DNA from: Brachypterus glaber
Lineage: Eukaryota > Arthropoda > Insecta > Coleoptera > Kateretidae
Reading direction: 5' to 3'
DNA: 64,000 nt
NCBI GenBank assembly: GCA_958510825.1
Contig: OY294052.1
Coordinates: forward strand, 2,067,816-2,131,815
How positions within the stretch are numbered: position 1 is the first letter of the stretch; each line of letters starts with the position of its first letter. The translations under genes and the position numbers were made by a program. The notes beneath the pieces are model-generated. The model worked only from the letters and a program-made list of their open reading frames with translations. It made no database searches and was not told where the DNA came from. Of this stretch, positions 1 to 11,736 are shown piece after piece.

Positions 1-799
1 ATTTATTATGTAATCCTTTAACTTATCTCCGTACGTCAAGTAATACTTCTTCTTCAAAATTTCCTTTTGGACACTAAATTAAAGTGACCCAAAAGGACTT
101 AATGGTCTTGAACTCTCGTTCTTATTGACCAGGTACAAGTATTAGAGACTTGAAGCGAGTCTCTCTAATCGTTTCAACTAAATATAATTTCTTATTAACA
201 TAACCTCACAAAAAAAACGTGGTTAACCCACAAAAGTACATCACAAACATCAAATATTCAATTTAAATCGATTTAAATATATAGAACTGTTTCATAGTAT
301 AGATAATTTTCTTGACATTCACATTTTCACATAAAATACTTGTTGCGTAGAATAAACGTTGTTACCGATTTATAAAATTCCAGCCGAAAGTACATGATGC
401 CCATTCCACGGGTGGAACGCATCTCCGTCAAGTAATAAAATCAATAAGGTTTTATCTAAACAGCCTTCTGTCATTTTACATTTTGCAAAACATTAATCAG
501 CGGATTGTCTGATAGCAATTCATTAGAGCTGTTCAGGAAAATAACTGAAATGACGAATGACGAGCAAAAATCGCTGACCAACGTGGCTACAGCTGTCTTG
601 ATGTTTATTACCTGTTATTGTGCTCCTCGCAGCAGAAGAATATTATAGCTTCACTTCGGACCCTGAATATAACATAAAAAATCCCAAAGCAAAAAAAAAT
701 TAATAAACAACCGTTTAAAATGTCTGTCCGTCTTTCGGTCCGTCCATCTATCCCTCCTTCCGTATATCACGTAATCGTCCGCGCGATAACTCAACCCTA

Positions 800-985
800 A
801 AATTGATCTTGGACAAGTTTCTTGACCAGAGAGTTCTTTGTCAAGAATTGGACAATTCTTGAGCAAGATAATTAATCAAGATTCTGTATCCAGACTTGGG
901 CAAGACTTTAGCAAGATTCTGGAGGCAGAGCGTTTAGCAATACTTTGTCAAATCTTTTCGTCAAGTCCCTGAGCGCGCACCTCTC
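800..985. repeat. short-word repeat rich in CAAGA/TCTTG
   Basis: Words such as TTGGACAAG, TCTTGACC, TCAAGAATT and GCAAGATT recur every 10-25 bases in both orientations. They make a loose, partly palindromic low-complexity block. No transposon ends are visible. Confidence 0.4.
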
Positions 986-1675
986 ATTGTCAATTTTTCT
1001 TGCACGAGCTCAAAGAAGTATATCGAGAAAAAAACGCAATATACTATCTTTGAAGATTATACTATGGAATGCGTAGCATTACATATATGTACGGCTTATT
1101 ACTTATTCTCGCAACGTATGATTTATAGCGTTTATTACAACTACCTATAAAATTATTGCTATTTTATAAGGAAATACATTTATTGACAAGTTATCATAAA
1201 TCGATTTTTGATTAAATCGAATTCTGTAATATAAACTTTTTATGCTACATAACTTTTAATCTAACAGTTTATAGGACTTCAGGCGGTCTGAGTAAGTCCA
1301 GTTTTTAAATTAAAATATTATCTGAAAACTGCATTTTACAGTTTCTTCAATTTGCAGGAAATATTTTTTTCCTACAGTGTAGCTGGTATGTTATGTTCTA
1401 TAAACATAATATACATCAAAATTAATGAATCAAAAAATAATAATACCGATTTAAGGTCTATTAATCAATCTGATTTAAGTAAAGAAATATAAATTAATCA
1501 TTTATACGTAAATATAACATTAAATTTAATGTTTAATAATACACAATATTATGATAATTTTATTAAATGCATAATACAACATCATTAATCTTCTCCATTT
1601 CAAAAGATATTAAGTCTTTTTCATCGTTGTTAAGGTGTATAAGGTGATTAAAATTTTATTACTTAGTAACGCGTT

Positions 1676-1975
1676 ACTGAGATAATAAGCCGAAATTTCG
1701 AGATAATAAGTAGAAATTTCGAGATGTCGAAAAATAATAATAAAAAATAGTAAAGCAGTCAAATTATTATGTTAAAATTTTGACTTATGTTAAATTTTTT
1801 GACTTATTACCTCAAAATTTCCACTTATTATCTCGAAATGTCCAATAATTATGTTAAAATTTAGAATTGTCAAAATTTAGACCGTTAAAAAGTCGAAATT
1901 TAGATATTATCTTGAAATTTTGGTCATTATCTCGAAATTTTGACTTATTATCTCTAAATTTCGACCCATTAAGTC
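1676..1975. repeat. degenerate repeat block (GAAATTTCGAGATAATAAG and its complement)
   Basis: The left part repeats GAGATAATAAGNNGAAATTTC. From about 1780 the same word runs in the opposite orientation, as CTTATTATCTCGAAATTTTG, seven or more times with changes. The two halves can pair with each other, so this looks like an old tandem repeat that was inverted, or a decayed foldback element. The open frame on the plus strand here is only translated repeat. Confidence 0.6.
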
Positions 1976-2068
1976 GCAGTTATGATCCTTATCATAATTT
2001 TTTGTTAGTTTACAAACAACTTTTACCGAAAACAGATTATAGTGTTAAATAAAAAAAATTGTACTCAC

Positions 2069-4137
2069 AATGAGTCTTCATCTCGTTGAATTTTGTTTCT
2101 ACTATCCACTGCTACGCTGTGTCTAACAGGTGTCCGTCTTGATGTTTCTGAAAATAAAACATAAAACAAGAACTAATTATAAGCATAAATAACATAATAA
2201 TATACAGGGTAGTAGGTAATGCGTCGGCTGATCCAACCCCCTCTACTTTTCATTAAGGCCACGCCCCCTACTTTAATAGCCCCCATAACAGAGCTGTTTT
2301 AACAGGGCTGTTTCCAATTCAGTTTATATCAGATCAGTTTAGATTGGATCAGATCTGATATAAAGTGAATTAGAAACAGCCCTGTTAAAACATTAACAGC
2401 CCTGTTAAAACGGCCCATCCTGCTGTATACTTACCATGGTATTTGGCTCGAAGACATGTTAAACTGCTTATTATTCTTGCGCGATGTGACGAATTTTTCA
2501 CCCCTAGATCCTTGATATCTGATTCTGAAAATTCTAGGATATCTTCAACCCCTTGAAACTTGCTAAAATTATCCTTGTATTGTTCTAGGTCCAGGTCCTT
2601 GAGCCACACCGATATGTCTTTGTGTTTGGTCCTTGAATTGTCAAAGCCATTTTCTTTTTTTGCTCTTGATCTTAGAGGAAGTGAGCCAAAGCGCGCCCAA
2701 GCTAAATCTGCAATTAAAAAACGAAAATTAAATTATTATTATTATTAGAAATTAAAAAAAAAGAACATAAGAAAATAATGAATGAAAAAAGAACCCACTT
2801 GCACACATACCAAACATATTTCCCGTAGACACAGATCCGTGCGTCAAACTATAGTAATATATATTATAATAATACTTGCAAATCTGTATACAATGGTAAT
2901 GTGGACAATAGCTGATAAAAATAACATACGTTTGCAGAAAATCAATAGATATTTCATTAAATAAGGTAGGCGAGCCAATTATTGCCATGCTCCTAATATT
3001 GGCACCCCTTCTTAAACTCGTTAGTTCGTCCCCTGTGTTATAGATGGTACTGTCAGTATATCTGTTATTTAGAAAATATGCCTGTAAATATTATGTATCT
3101 GAATCCAGTTGGTAATGGCGTACACAACAACGCAGTTCGTGTTTCGTGTTCCACTATAAAAACTTGTAAAACAGTGCTGACTGTCTCAAGATGGGTAACA
3201 TTGATTATTGCAGGTCAATAACGTAATAAAGTAGGCACTAATATGCACTTTCTTGGCTCATATTGTGTTTCTCTCAATAAAGAAGCGAAAAGTTAATTTT
3301 TTGCGATGCGAAGTAGTTGACAAAAAAAAAACAGTAAGAAAATAAAGTAATGAAGAAATCACAGAGTTCTAAATCTTGGTTCTGCTTTTTATACGAAGAA
3401 AATCCCCAGGCCGATATGAGATTGTATTGTTGATGAAAAGTGTTGGGGCTTACTACATTCTACAAGCATGAAAAAGTCAAAAAACAATTTTATTCCAGCA
3501 TACCGTGGTTAGTAAACATTGTTTTTTATTTTAAATAAACAAATTAAAATTTCAAATTTTTTATTGATGTTTCGTGACGCAATTCAAATTACGTAATTTA
3601 AAACTTTAAGTATTAAATATTAACATGTGTTAATTTTATCTTTTTTTTATTAGAGATATAACTTGAAATTCTATCTACTTTATTACCAAAATAAAAAAAT
3701 TAGAAAAAAATAATAAATATTCATTTCAAACACTAGTATAAAGGTTTAGGTATATTATTTTGCAATAGTTTAATTTTCTTTATTTTTTACTTTAAATTTT
3801 AGACGCATTAAGTATGCTTATTATTTACTCAAAAATGTATTGTGTACCTATTATAAAAAAAATTTGAAATAAAAAAAAATATTTGTTATAATTTTTTTCG
3901 TTGCAAAATAAAATTAGGTGTAACATAGAGCGAGTTGAAAGTAAGAAGGCCTAGAATGCTCACAAATAACACAGGACCACAAAAAAATACAGTTTTGTGC
4001 TTCTGTGTAATTATTTCTAGGGATAGGATGGCATGAAAGCTGTCTCAAACCATTGAAAACTTAATGATGATGAATAAATAAAATGACTTACTGTGAAGGC
4101 TGGACCTCTTCTTTAGCTTGCTTGCACCTTTCCCCAT
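2069..4137 (-). CDS. SAM-domain protein, short isoform with alternative first exon (3' end not found)
   Basis: Proposed minus-strand exons are 4092-4137, 2435-2707 and 2069-2147. Exon 4092-4137 starts at ATG 4137, ends A|GTAAGT in phase 1, and joins in frame to exon 2435-2707 (acceptor TTGCAG, donor G|GTAAGT). That exon joins in phase to 2069-2147 (acceptor TTTTCAG, donor GTGAGT). The predicted start, MGKGASKLKKRSS, fits an N-myristoylation signal (Gly2, Ser6) followed by basic residues, which suggests membrane anchoring. The second exon encodes a SAM domain from about ISVWLKDLDLEQY to LTCLRAKYHG, with the LGVKN and HRARI features typical of SAM helices 4-5. SAM domains mediate protein-protein association. 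The tail after it is basic and polar. I do not recognise the family; Eph/ARAP-like adaptor proteins are possible. The C-terminal exons are missing. Confidence 0.6.
2297..2390. repeat. small foldback element
   Basis: TTTTAACAGGGCTGTTTC at the left is matched by GAAACAGCCCTGTTAAAA at the right. Pairing continues inward through TTATATCAGATC / GATCTGATATAA, leaving about a 15-base loop. A second partial copy of the tip (TTAACAGCCCTGTTAAAA) follows at 2393-2410. It lies just downstream of the donor of the SAM exon, inside the intron. Confidence 0.75.
2960..3095 (+). repeat. dispersed repeat, copy 1 (mate at 43600-43720)
   Basis: It reads AAGGTAGGCGAGCCA, then a stretch with CTAATATTGGCACCCC, GTTAGTTCGTCC and ATAGATGGTACTGTCAGTA. 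The same order of words, about 80% alike by eye, occurs on the minus strand at 43600-43720 next to the reeler gene. It is probably a short non-autonomous transposon or part of one. Confidence 0.7.
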
Positions 4138-4177
4138 TTTTCACTCTCTATTATACACTGGTTTTAAATCACACATC

Positions 4178-4182
4178 ACTGA
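4178..4182 (-). promoter_or_regulatory. arthropod initiator (TCAGT) upstream of the alternative first exon
   Basis: On the minus strand TCAGT lies 41 bases before ATG 4137. This is a normal position for a transcription start with a short 5' UTR. It supports 4092-4137 as a true first exon rather than an internal exon, because the candidate acceptor next to it has no pyrimidine tract. Confidence 0.4.
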
Positions 4183-4546
4183 ACTTTATTAGGATCACTT
4201 AATTTACAAGTTCGCGAATGAATTTATTATATAATAATAATAATAATAATTTATGTTATATTTCCTTGTGCGATATTTAGATTAGATAAGTTGCCTGAAA
4301 CAAGTATAAATAATTAGATTTAGAAGCGTTTTATTTGCTTTAGATTTAGAAGCAAAAAAAAATTAAGTGTTAGTAAATAAAATCTCTACCAGGAATTAAT
4401 TTATGTTTCAATTTTAAATTTCGAAAATATGACTGTACATGGATAGAAATAATTATAAAAAATTATTTTGCGACTGATAAATCATAAATATTACTATTTG
4501 AATTAATCAAATAATATTTTAAATATTTTAAAATTTATATTATAAA

Positions 4547-5245
4547 TTTTACATCGACACTTAGTGCTACTAAGAGTGCCGATGTATTGAAATCTTCGCC
4601 GAAAAGTCAAAATCTTTGACCACGTTTTTTTCACATTTCTCGACGTTTTAGACGAGTCGAAATCAATAAAAAAAAATTTGCGTCCGTCTGTCTGTCTGTC
4701 TGGGTGTAAACTCTCAAACTCCATTTCTACATAAGATATCGACTTGCGGTTTTTTGCATATTGTTTCTTATCGTATTCCGAAGAGCTGATTAGATTTTGG
4801 GGATAAACCATTGGGGGTAAGGGGGTAAAAATAGGGTAAAACTCCTATTTTTAGCGTTTTTTGTTTATAATTAAGGCAATTATTATTGTATTTGGTTAAT
4901 TTAGCACTTATATAAAAGATAATTTTAAATTGGTCAAAAAATGTTATAAACAACGTTTTCCTAAAACGCATTGTTTTCGAGATATTGGCGTTTAAAGCAG
5001 TAAAAGTTTTTTTTAGCTTATCTCACATATTTATAACCCGATTTGAAAAAATTATATTTTAAATAAAAGCTCTTTTTAAGCCCTATAAGAAATGTTATAT
5101 ACAGTTTTTTGCTAGAATATAATGTTTTAAAGATACAGACTTTAAAATCAAACAAAACACCTAGTTTGAAATTTGCAAAGTAGATGGCTCTAGTGTTCAA
5201 TAGTGCCGATGTTTTGACAGGGTGCTTGCAACGTTTCATCTAGTT
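4547..5245 (-). mobile_element. 690-bp non-autonomous element, copy 1 of 4
   Basis: One end is AACTAGATGAAACGTTGC (at 5245 on this strand). The other is a hairpin of ACATCGGCACT and AGTGCCGATGT followed by AAAA. The same element lies at 35347-36042, 40130-40819 and 44193-44880, all 688-699 bp, which marks these ends as true ends. Inside are a GTCTGTCTGTC run and A/T-rich sequence with no conserved protein. The translated frames in it are repeat shadows. The asymmetric ends with one terminal hairpin would fit a Helentron/Helitron-like element, but I do not see an unambiguous CTRR end. Confidence 0.85.
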
Positions 5246-5319
5246 AATCTTGTTTTACTGCTAGTAAAACTGATAAAATTAAAACAATTTTAAGATTAAA
5301 TCAAGTTGTAAAATTAGGA

Positions 5320-5351
<32 letters not shown>

Positions 5352-5995
5352 TTCAAGTATTATCTACTTAAAATCGATATAATGAGTGAATCAATCAAAC
5401 ATTTTACTGATATTAATCCTAGATGATTAACTGGCGTGCCAAGATCAATCGTAAATTTAATTCTACCTAAAATGTTTAATAAAATATATTTTTTTTCGAA
5501 TAATTATTCCTAGGATCTTAGATTTTAGATTATAATTAGCAATAGTTATTAATAAGCTTAATTATAAAGTTAAAAATACTAATTTTTAATCAAACATTTC
5601 TAAGATTCTGCCAAAGAATTTATGTCTGGACTGATTTTTTTTATCGTATTACTACTAAACGATCTTTTATGGAACCACAAACAGTTTTAGTTATTAGGGG
5701 GAGTGACTTTTGGATCGCACTGTATAAAAAATCCATAATACCATCACAAATTCTCGGTTTAGCTAATATTATATAAGATCTAATTTAAATCTATTCCACA
5801 CAATGTTATAATTAATATTCAGAAGGCGGACTTATAATAATCCGGTGATGACAGACAGGTTGACCACCCACAACTTTATGCAATATTATTGTTAACAATT
5901 GTGTAAACATGCAACTTAAAACATGCTCCTATTATGTGTGCTCTTCGGAGATTTATAGTTAGAAGAGTAGAAGAGTAGAATCGAAAAAAACAGTT

Positions 5996-6237
5996 TCACC
6001 CCCAACATAGCCATTTTTGAATATTTATAACTCAATTGTTATTATTATAATAAAAAAATTATCCCAACAATGTTTTTTGCAAATTTATCCTTAAGAAAAT
6101 TGCTCATATACTTTTTTAGCGTAAGTTGCATATTTACCAAGATAACAAGACTTAACCCTAAAATCCAAGATGGCGGACACACTTTACGCAAATCACCCGG
6201 TGAAAAACAGGGGTATTCCGTTACCATCCTTTAAAAT
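5996..6237 (+). repeat. dispersed repeat, copy 1 (mate at 45101-45345)
   Basis: It shares ATATTTATAACTC, the words AAGATGGCGG and CGCAAATCACCC, and TTCCGTT in the same order and orientation with 45101-45345. It is probably a fragment of a longer element that is not complete in this window. Confidence 0.65.
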
Positions 6238-6856
6238 ATCAGCCCGTGTGCATTTTTTGCATTTTACAACCTATCTTTGACTGTACTATCATTTTAATAG
6301 GCGAATAATCTCTGACAAACGTTAGGGTGGCCACTGTACCTACAGTGGCCACTGTTAGCGGCTCTCCCCTAATCCATACGAGAAAAAAACTAAAAACAGA
6401 CTCTTCGAAAGAGTAAACTATGGAACTTAAAGCAATTTATATTTTCTGGGCATGTTTTATTTAATCTTTTTTTCAGCGTTGCAAAGCACATACAGAAAAT
6501 AATCCTGCTTACCCGACCATTTTTTGTAAGCTCGAATTAAAGTTCCTGCCGTGCTATGCTCGTTTGCTACGTGAAAGGTATTTTATAAAAGAGAACCGTG
6601 TGGCCAAAACGGTACAGAAACCAGGTTTTTATGTTTAATTTAGAAGTGGTATTAAATTGGCTAAAAATTCCAGCATATTAAATTCACTGAATTAATTTAA
6701 ATTAACCGACGCGCCGCGGCGATGGTATAAAATAATAAAAGTGCTATGTCAAGCAGCCTATTTTTGTCATTTAAAATATACGGTGTACAGAGAAAGTTCT
6801 TATTTTAAGTAAAAAAAAATTACCTCAATCAATACACTTTCTATACTCTCATATGA

Positions 6857-7116
6857 CACAGAAAAAAGGATTCCTTGAAACAAGAACACGTGTCTTTCGA
6901 TATGTTTAAAGTCATATTCACTTGTTCCAAGGGTAGTATTTCTTTGAACCAAAGTCAACGTTCTTCAATGAAGAGCGTGGATCTTTATTCAATAACCCGT
7001 GCTTTTTATTCAAGGACATTGACTTTGGTTTAACGAAATGCTAGCCTTGAAACAAGAGAATATGGCTTTAAATATATCGAAAGACACGAAAGTCATAGGA
7101 ATCCTTTTTTTCTGTG
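6857..7116. mobile_element. 260-bp palindromic MITE
   Basis: The left arm begins CACAGAAAAAAGGATTCC and the right arm ends GGAATCCTTTTTTTCTGTG. Arms of about 120 bp remain alignable (CGTGTCTTTCGATAT, CCAAAGTCAA, CTTGTT) with scattered changes, and only a small loop lies between. It codes for nothing. Confidence 0.8.
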
Positions 7117-7770
7117 GATCATTTTAATGATAAAAATACTCTACCAATTGAGATGCTTAAGAGCTCTTCTTTTTGGAGCTTTGCCACTCCAGAAATGTTT
7201 TTTTTCTGGATAACTTAGTCCTTATAAATTTCAGTGATTGTTAGGAATGCATGTTTCTACTATCTGTTTTTTACGTCTTTTTATATTCAATCGATTAAAA
7301 AGGCGAATGCTTTTTGAACTGGTAGATTATGTATTTGATAATTTATTTCGTAAAACACAAAAAACTGCTTAACAAAATACAAATTATCCTGGAAATAATC
7401 TGTGTAATGGCTTCGTGTTGATTTATTTTAGTCAGTTCTTGGGTTTTAAAACAAGAAAAACAGCAAAAGCCCGGGGATATGCGAGCTATGAGTCATATTT
7501 TACATCTTTTTTTAATTTTTATCAGGCGACACACAAAAAAACATTTTTTTGAAATTCAAATAAAAAATGTGGCTTTTGAATATATAATAAAAGATCTTTC
7601 CTATTATACCCAACTTAACTTATCAATTGATCTTTTCTTCTTAAACAAAATGTCAAAGTTTGGCTTTTGGAAAAAATTCTCAAAAATGTTTGCAGTTTAG
7701 CTTTATGGAAAAGAGACAGAAAACATCACATTAAGCAAGGAAGTAGATGAGGGGGTAATTACCCCCCCCC

Positions 7771-8114
7771 CCATAGGACAATAGTTATTTATGGTACTAG
7801 CGGGTAAAGTAAGATATTGCCCATGAGAAAATTAACCTCCAAACAAAGCGTCAGCCAAGCAGGTTAATTTTCGAGAGGGCAATATCGGTTTACCCATGAG
7901 TGCCATACAAGGTTTTATCCAATAAATAGCTTAGGAATTCATATTTTTATTAAAAATTTTAATGGCATTTACAAGAAAATAATTTGACAAGTGAGTGGGT
8001 AAAATAAATAATTATCCACTCAATAAAGTAAAAGCCACGCGGGGGTTATTATTGAGTTTATCTATTTAAAATAAAGCTGGTAATTGTCTTATTATCTGTA
8101 TGTATTGGATAAAA
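7771..8114 (+). mobile_element. dispersed element with internal hairpin, copy 1 (mate at 20870-21218)
   Basis: It contains the order CCATAGGACAATAGTTATTT, GGGTAAAGTAAGATATTGCCC, AGGTTAATTTTCGAGAGGGC, GCCACGCGGGGGTTATTATT and ATGTATTGGATAAA. The same order is found inverted at 20870-21218. Its left part folds back on itself (TAAAGTAAGATATTGCCC against GGGCAATATCGGTTTA). Confidence 0.8.
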
Positions 8115-9532
8115 TATATTTTTTATTGCATTATCCTATAAAAAAAATATAATTTTGCCTTTTTTTTTTCATTTTTAATCCCGGAAAAAATATTTGAGAT
8201 CTTGGTATTACCCCCCCATAGAAAAAAACATCCACGCCCTTAACATTAAGGCACTCTACAAAGAACAATTTTTAAAATGCCCATTTCGTTGCAAGATAAA
8301 TTGGACTAAATTTGTCACTGAAACAAATGAATGTCTAAACAGAAAGAGAAAGTTCATTCAAAGAAAAACTAATATACAATTTGTACAATACGAACAGCAC
8401 GAAACAGAACCACGTGTGGGCTAAACGTGCCCCATTTAATGACGATCATAATTTAATAGAGTGAAACAAATTTCTTAAACTGATACAGAAAAACGTTCTT
8501 TATATGCATTATAAAAAGTTGCAAAACCTATCATTTTTGTCTGTTTCTTTAAAAGTTAAAAAAGCTTTTCTTTTTTAACCTAGGTTAGATATGAATGCAT
8601 ATTTAAGCTGTTTTTTTTGGCTTTTGGTTATACCTCATAGATGGCGAAACTATCGCCTTGTCTGTCCAAACCTAGCTGTGGTTTGCGAATAAAATAACCC
8701 AACTTTTTTGTTTATTTCTACGAAAAACAATAAGAAATAATATTTATTTATATATTATATGGTTCATACCGAGACTAATAATAGAAAATAACAACGAGCC
8801 ACTTATTTAAATTATCATTAATGTATTATTGAGGGTCCACGATTTTTTTAACATCAGATTCGGTTTCAGCGTCAAAAAATGTATAAGAATACCATAGAAC
8901 TCCGAACTTTTTTTATGGAGCTGTGTTATTTTTTCATTGGAATAGTTTTATAAAAATAAGTAATATGGTACCACTCTGTTCTTAGTAGGTACTCTATAGT
9001 TTATTGCAAATCTTGTTATTTAGTGATCTGTTCATAAAAAGACTATTTCTGTGAAATGGTTTTAAAATGTAAGTAGGTGCGACAGTGGGTGGCTGAATTG
9101 TTTTGTTTTCGCATAAAATGTTCAAAATTATGAAATAAATATTTATGATCATAATATTTTACGATTTTATTTTTCAATAATCGATTTCGTCTTGGCAAAG
9201 TACACATAAACATGCTAATCGCCCTTTTTATCTGTATAAACAAAACTTGCGTATCGTCGTGTTATGTTCTTAACCTCGTATCGATTTTCGGCTCCTTGCA
9301 CTTTTTTTAATTTTTTTTATTTATTTTTTAGTTTATTTTTACTAATCAACACTGTGCTAGAGCACTCGATAGGTAGGTTTGTTAGTATTTTTGGTGATTA
9401 TTCCCCTCATATATTTTAAACGAATCAAATTTCAAGTAAATGTCATAATTGACCAATCCTGTTTATTTAAGAGTGATTAAATAGGATCTAGCTATTTAGA
9501 TAAGTGACTATTATGCCGATAGCTCAAAGTCC

Positions 9533-9692
9533 AAACCACCTAAACTATAAGCAGCTGTATTTTTGTTAATTTTGCTTTTAAGCAAATGTTTTTAACTTAA
9601 TAATTCATTATAAAAAGGTCGAGATCGCAGGTCAAACATTTTCTAAGCAAAATTAACAAAAACACAGCTTCTTGCAGTTTAGCCGTGGTATA
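9533..9692. repeat. imperfect palindrome, about 160 bp
   Basis: AAACTATAAGCAGCTGTATTTTTGTTAATTTTGCTT at the left (read as two overlapping words) is mirrored at the right by AAGCAAAATTAACAAAAA and CAGCTTCTTGCAGTTT. It is a decayed MITE-like foldback. Confidence 0.6.
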
Positions 9693-11469
9693 ACCTATGA
9701 TTATCGTGCAAAATTAAATTGCGCATTTTCGCGCAGGTCTTTTTAGCGTAGTACATTCGCACTATAAAAAATTCGCTTAAAAAATAGAGCAGTTTTCTTT
9801 CCGTGTACGGGCCTTAAAAAGTATTGACTTCCAAAATTATAGGCTCGTGTTATTAATCAGTATAACCAATGTCTACATATAGCAATAGATGGCGCGCAAG
9901 AGTACATCAATCTCATGACATTATTTATTTCGTGAATAAAGTCGAAGTATGTTTTCTTAATCAGCGTACAGGGTTGACTCTTGGTACTGAAGAGGGCCAG
10001 TAGCCCACTCTGTTCGATGATTAGAAAACAGATTGATGGAATTTTTAAACAGTATAACCAACATAAAAAATGTGAACATGTGCAGTTTCTGCAAGAATTT
10101 ATTGTCAATTAATTTAAAATTGAAATGAGATATGAACAATCAAATCTAAATATCAATTGTTTGATTTAACAGCTGTATATTGATTAATAAAACAGCTTCG
10201 ACAGACAGATTTATTTTAATTGACATAATTTGGACCAATTGAATAGTTAACCTATTCAATTTTAGTCAAAAAGTTATATACACACACAAAAATAACATGT
10301 TAATCCGACCAAAATGGGCGGTCGATGTCACTTTTTTGCTCCAAACTTATTTATCTGTAGATTTTTTGACATTTTATCAATAAAATATTAGTCTTTTGAT
10401 AAAAATACATCAAAAAGGCACCCACAACTTGTGCACGCGTGCTTTGGTTCAGAGGGTTTTGCAAAAAAGTGTCCGAAGTCATCCACACCGTACCGTAGTA
10501 TAGTCAATTTAATTAATTAATTATTAATATTTATTTTCAAAATCATGATGTTATAAATGTCTATTTATATCCATGACATTTTGCTATAATTTTTTAATTG
10601 CAATTTTTTTTTAAAGACCTATGGCATTTATTATTACATATAAACAAAAGATAAAGCATTAATTAATAATTTATATTTAATTCAAAGTATAATTGATAAT
10701 TATAATTATTATAAATATTCATAAATAATAATTCAAATATAGGGGAAAGTGAGGAATGAAGGCCTTTGGGGTAAAGGTGGCCAACTAATACCTCAGTTAT
10801 ATATTTTTTTTTCGTTTTCAATACCATTTTCGCTATTATATACCAAGAATGGCAAAGTAGGAACTTAAGATAAAAATCATAGTACAGTAGAAGAAAATTT
10901 TCTATTACTAGATATTATAAGAAGTTAATTGGTCAGCTTAGATTTGTTAAAAAAAACTTTTAGAACATAGATATTTTCTTCAAATTAACGTCACTTTGGT
11001 TCTTACATACGTTATTTTTTTACATTTTTCCTACTTTTTAGTTTAAAAAAATCTGATTTAATATTGCTAATAGCAATTTTTCAATCCATTTGCTCAAAAA
11101 GCATGCTTGTGCACTGTGTAAAAATAGATTATTTCCCTCTGTGTCATTTTGTACAAACGAAATTTGCAATATTTGTTTAATTATAAATGAAATATTTATA
11201 TTTATACACTGTAACTTACGTCACCAATTGTTAACAATGTGAATTAATAAACAATTATAATTAAATAGAAAAATCGTTGCGTTTGGCGGTCAATATTGAA
11301 CAAATAAATGTTAAATTAGCATTGAATAGATGTTTTTTTGAAACATAAGAATTTATTATAAGAAATTTATAGCAATCAAATAGGGTGGAAGCAGAAACCT
11401 TACTTTAATTTACCACCACCTTCTCTAAATGACTAAATTATCGCAATAACATACAAGGCATACATTTGA

Positions 11470-11736
11470 AATTCCTTTAAAAGGCCCACAATAAAAAAGT
11501 TGTCTGTGCTGAGGTTAAGACCCACCTAGTCTTATGTATTTTGGGATGCTAAACAAGAATCTGCTATAAAAAAAGCAACTCATGGGCTCATTTTTTTGCT
11601 ACACTGAAAAAACTGTCCAAAATTGCGAAAATCGCATCAACAATTCAGTGTAGCAAAAAAATGACCCCAAATACATAAGAATAGGTGGGCAGCACCAGCA
11701 CATACAACTTTTTTTGTTGTGGACCTGTGAAATTAA
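11470..11736. mobile_element. MITE with inverted ends, about 265 bp
   Basis: The outer arms are AAAGGCCCACAATAAAAAAG and CTTTTTTTGTTGTGGACCT. Inner arms continue with GTGCTG, CCCACCT, CTTATGTATTTTGGG and TTTTTTTGCTACACTGA, each mirrored on the other side. No protein is encoded. Confidence 0.75.

Larger units (their letters stand above)
1..2068. other. gene-poor AT-rich stretch with degenerate repeats
   Basis: I see no convincing exon here. The next exon of the minus-strand SAM-domain gene (after 2069) should lie here or beyond the left edge, but I could not place it. The stretch holds a region dense in CAAGA/TCTTG words around 800-985 and a degenerate repeat block at 1676-1975 (listed separately). 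Confidence 0.5.

Noticed and set aside
2811..2848. A 38-nt minus-strand open segment with acceptor CTATAG and donor G|GTATGTG, whose exit phase fits the SAM exon.
   Set aside because: It needs a phase-2 exon before it. The candidate first exon (4092-4137) and the exon at 22048 both leave phase 1, and joining 4092-4137 directly to it gives an immediate stop. It would also require an internal acceptor without a pyrimidine tract at 4144. It may be a minor cassette exon but is not supported.
4503..5239. Three minus-strand frames of 67-102 codons.
   Set aside because: All lie in the 690-bp element. The same frames recur with indels in the other copies, without conservation of an intact protein.
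8194..8424. 76-codon plus-strand frame starting in a CCCCCCC-rich stretch, basic and polar.
   Set aside because: No signal peptide, domain or splice context is recognised, and it abuts a dispersed repeat. Likely chance or a decayed element.
9957..10139. Minus-strand frame ending with SNHRTEWATGPLQYQESTLYAD-like residues (shown in part: TEWATGPLQYQE), which looks protein-like.
   Set aside because: It has no recognised family, and the upstream part of the frame is AT-rich filler. It could be a transposon fragment, but I cannot support it.
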